From Chionoecetes opilio (Eukaryota > Arthropoda > Malacostraca > Decapoda > Majidae), in assembly GCA_016584305.1 (NCBI GenBank), contig JACEEZ010011885.1:1-64000 (forward strand): DNA of 64,000 bases. The letters are read 5' to 3'. Shown in pieces: positions 61,450 through 64,000 of this stretch. Both the position numbers and the translations under genes were made by a program. The notes under the pieces were generated by a model. The model searched no databases, was not told where the DNA came from, and worked only from the letters and a program-made list of their open reading frames with translations. Each line of letters starts with the position of its first letter. The stretch's first letter is position 1.

Positions 61450-62392
61450 TCAATCATCTTCATCTTCGTCATCATGATCAGATTCGATATCTACTGACAC
61501 CTCAACCTCATCATCTCTCATATTCGCACAGTACTGTAACTTGCACATCGGTGTGCATTTTAACCCCTTGTCCAAGCACACACATTACCCTTCCTTGCAA
61601 GTTCGCTTGCACTGACAAGCCATCAGTTCAATCACAGCACCTGGTGCTGGCTGCCCTCCCATCCAGTCAATAACAAGAATGCCATGTACATCCCTCTTCA
61701 ACCATGTCCCTCTGGCTCAGGTAATGTCGGTTGCTTCTCGAGGCTCGTTTCCATACGCCAGCTTGATAATTATAATTTGCGCGCATAGCATGCTTTGTGA
61801 GGGTGTCCTCGTATGGTGGGAGAAGATTTGATTCCACCTCTCCTCTCTTGGCAAAGAACAAGTCATGTCGCAGTTGATTAACCACAAGAGTTTTGGTGGT
61901 TGGTGCATACATAAGGCAAGTGAAGTCTTGCAAATTTTCAAATGTTTCAGTAGAAAGCTTCCAAGTATCTCCAAGACTTTTGAATGTTCCAAGGAACACT
62001 TCATTTGGTCGCATTCTATCAAATGGTCCTATTTTAGGATAATGCAGTGTATCACAACTTATATTGTGATAATGATCAAGTATACCAAGTAACATTGTAG
62101 AAAATATTATGTAGATATTACTCATGCATCAGCCTTTTGACTAGCCTAGGATAATAGGTCTACAGTGAAGCCCTGCATTTTCCTAATATGACTCACATGT
62201 AACCATGTGCTGTGTACTGTGCAATGTACATGCAAACATGTACACACAAATATGTACCTGCTACACAGGCATTGTGAGTCACATGTCATACCTCGTCCAA
62301 CAAAATTTAATGCACTAACAGTATCACATCCGGAAAATGCGTTGAAACCGATAAGTGGCGCCACAAATATCATCTCCAAGAGATAGCGGTAG
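61450..62392 (-). pseudogene. FEN1/XPG- or PIN-like nuclease-motif protein with CXC cluster, two exons, unit 3
   Basis: Exon 1 (62392-62292) reads PLIGFNAFSGCDTVSAL then NFVGRG. The GCDTxS plus GRG text resembles the GCD...G-G segment of FEN1/XPG (PIN-fold) nucleases. A donor GTATGA follows. Exon 2 starts at 62028 after AAAATAG, and the 263-bp intron keeps phase (GRG to PFDRM). Exon 2 runs through NEVFLGTFKSLGDTWKLS, a conserved Trp/Gly-rich middle, and a CXC-like cysteine cluster to a stop at 61450-61452. A missing base near 61705 and a shift near 61765 break it. Similar repeat-borne proteins are, to my knowledge, common in invertebrate genomes; the nuclease reading is inference. The N-terminal part is not seen. 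Confidence 0.55.
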
Positions 62393-62655
62393 CTGAGAGA
62401 TGTTGACATGTGACTCACAATGCCTGTGTAGCAGGTACATATTTGTGTGTACATGTTTGCATGTACATTGCACAGTACACAGCACATGGTTACATGTGAG
62501 TCATATTAGGGAAATACAGGGCTTCACTGTAGACCTATTATCCTAGGCTAGTCAAAAGGCTGATGCATGAGTAATATCTACATAATATTTTCTACAATGT
62601 TACCTGGTATACTTGATCATTATCACAATATAAGTTGTGATACACTGCATTATCC

Positions 62656-62904
62656 TTTGGTCAAATACAAAACAAAACAATGGCTGTTTAGACTGCCATG
62701 TATTGGCTAAAGATGAAATTACTCATAGGCCTATACAAGGGAGCATTAACTTTTCAAATGAACACAAGTCTTCCATGATCACAAGTTATACATGATAATC
62801 AATACAAACTGAACTCGGTTCTCTTTGAGAAAGCTAACTTGCTTACTGTATAATTTTCTGTGTCGTCAAAATATATTCAAATAATTGAAAATTAACCAGC
62901 TGAA
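62656..62904. other. Unique segment inside the inverted-repeat element
   Basis: AT-rich; no gene recognised. Confidence 0.4.
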
Positions 62905-64000
62905 ACTTTTGTAAGGTCTCTAAAATGCATTTTTTAAGGTTTAAAATATGAGTAGGTCATTTTATACCATTGTTTTTGTCTTGTATATTACCCTTTGCCA
63001 GATTTTAAGCAACCTTTGAAATTTGTGACCTTTTGACCTCTGGTGACCTAGTTACATAATGAATCTGAATAAAATGCCTATAATCAGTTAGGGATCACCT
63101 AGACAAACATTTTGAGGTATAATATGTTACATTGGGTAGATCCATTACAAAACTACAACAATATTTCTGCCCTTGCTCTTAGAAAAATATTCAAATCGAT
63201 TTTTCGAATATGCCTCCGTACTTATTGATGCAGAGGCACATTTTTTTCAAAATAGTTCCATATCGCCCCACTAAAACGGTTGTGAGATCTCTAAAATGCA
63301 GTTTCTGAAAGTTCAAAATATGAGTAGGTCATTTTATACAATTGTTTTTGTCTAATATATTACCCTTATGCCAGATTTTAAGCAACCCATGAAATTTGTG
63401 ACCTTTTGACCTCTGGTGACCTAGTTACATAATGAATCTCAATAAAATGCCTACAATCAGTTAGGGGTTACCTAAACAAACATTTTGAGGTATAATTTGT
63501 TAAATTTGATCAAACTATCGTGAAATTATAGTCGTTTTTGTTTCCCCTACCCCCAAATTTCGGTTTTCAGATTTTCCACACCCTTTCATGTTTGACGGCT
63601 GAAAACTACCAGAAAGCTACTCATTTGAAAGTGCTATCACCTCAATTCATTAACTTTAGGCATCAAGCTAACACAAAATCACCATGAACCTTTGCCACCT
63701 GAGATGGTACCCGAAGGTCAAATTTCAGGCTTTGGCCCATGGACTAAATGTGCTTCACACCGCGCGCCTCTCACCCGCCACTCCCCGGCGCTGCACACAC
63801 ATAACCTGGCCAAATAGGTCGGAAATGGGTGCTAAGCTCTCTGGAAAGGCACAGCTTTCTTGCTGTACCCATGAAGGATGCAAGTATATGCCATATCGCA
63901 AAAAATAAAATATCAGAAATACCCAAAATTCTTCAAGTACTATATTTTTTCTGAGTTTACGTGTATTCGTATCAGGGCAGGGCTGGGAGTCTTCCTGCCG

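Larger units (their letters stand above)
60340..64000. mobile_element. Long inverted-repeat element around the PIN/XPG-like gene
   Basis: Sequence 60340-61045 returns inverted at about 63290-64000 and runs off the window. Part of it (about 60850-61045) returns inverted a second time at 62905-63120. An inner pair, 62035-62284 against 62406-62655, flanks a 101-bp exon. The gene lies inside on the minus strand. This is what a DNA transposon with long, reiterated inverted termini would look like; the outer end is not in view. Confidence 0.6.

Overview
This is a non-coding, repeat-saturated window of an animal nuclear genome, most likely an arthropod and probably a decapod crustacean. The reasons are the extreme load of long (TC)n, (CA)n and (TGCG)n microsatellites, short CCTAA/TTAGG (arthropod telomere-type) motifs, tRNA-headed SINEs, a FLYWCH-type MULE, and several decayed LINE families. 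I see no intact host protein gene. The best functional gene candidate is a tRNA-Leu(CAA) with an intron, present in three tandem copies. Everything else with coding character is transposon-derived or unrecognised.

Layout. 1-2.5 kb: decayed LINE on the minus strand. 2.7-6.0 kb: microsatellites, a 33-bp minisatellite and unique spacer. 5.98-37.15 kb: a tandem array of four copies (A-D) of a composite 6-9 kb unit whose copies start and end in (TC)n tracts. A full unit holds: flank, an array of a 35-bp satellite, a small open frame, a CA-type microsatellite, a LINE fragment cut by a ~0.9-1.1 kb foldback element, spacer, a GC-rich island with an unrecognised open frame, a (CA)n tract, a 5'-truncated LINE lodged inside (TC)n, and a second LINE 3' fragment. 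Copies differ by clean losses and gains: B lacks the middle ~4 kb, C lacks the second LINE fragment, D has an empty site where A and C carry the first LINE, and D has gained an RTE-like LINE with target-site duplication.

37-48 kb: microsatellites, a 30-bp minisatellite, and a nested stack in which a SINE lies inside a MULE (FLYWCH plus MULE transposase remnants) that lies inside a second RTE-like LINE. 48.4-62.2 kb: three tandem copies of a ~4.6 kb unit, each with tRNA-Leu(CAA), a tRNA-like SINE head carrying two hAT-type MITEs (each with 8-bp duplications), telomere-like motifs, and the 3' part of a minus-strand gene with a FEN1/XPG-like or PIN-like signature and a CXC-type cysteine cluster. 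62.3-64.0 kb: the upstream exon of that gene and a long inverted copy of the 60.3-62.3 kb sequence, running off the window end.

Quality caveat: four stretches (about 6.25-10.56, 23.5-24.45, 51.1-53.0 and 57.75-59.77 kb) differ from their neighbouring copies mainly by small indels and homopolymer changes, which looks more like weak consensus than evolution. Frameshifts there should not be read biologically.
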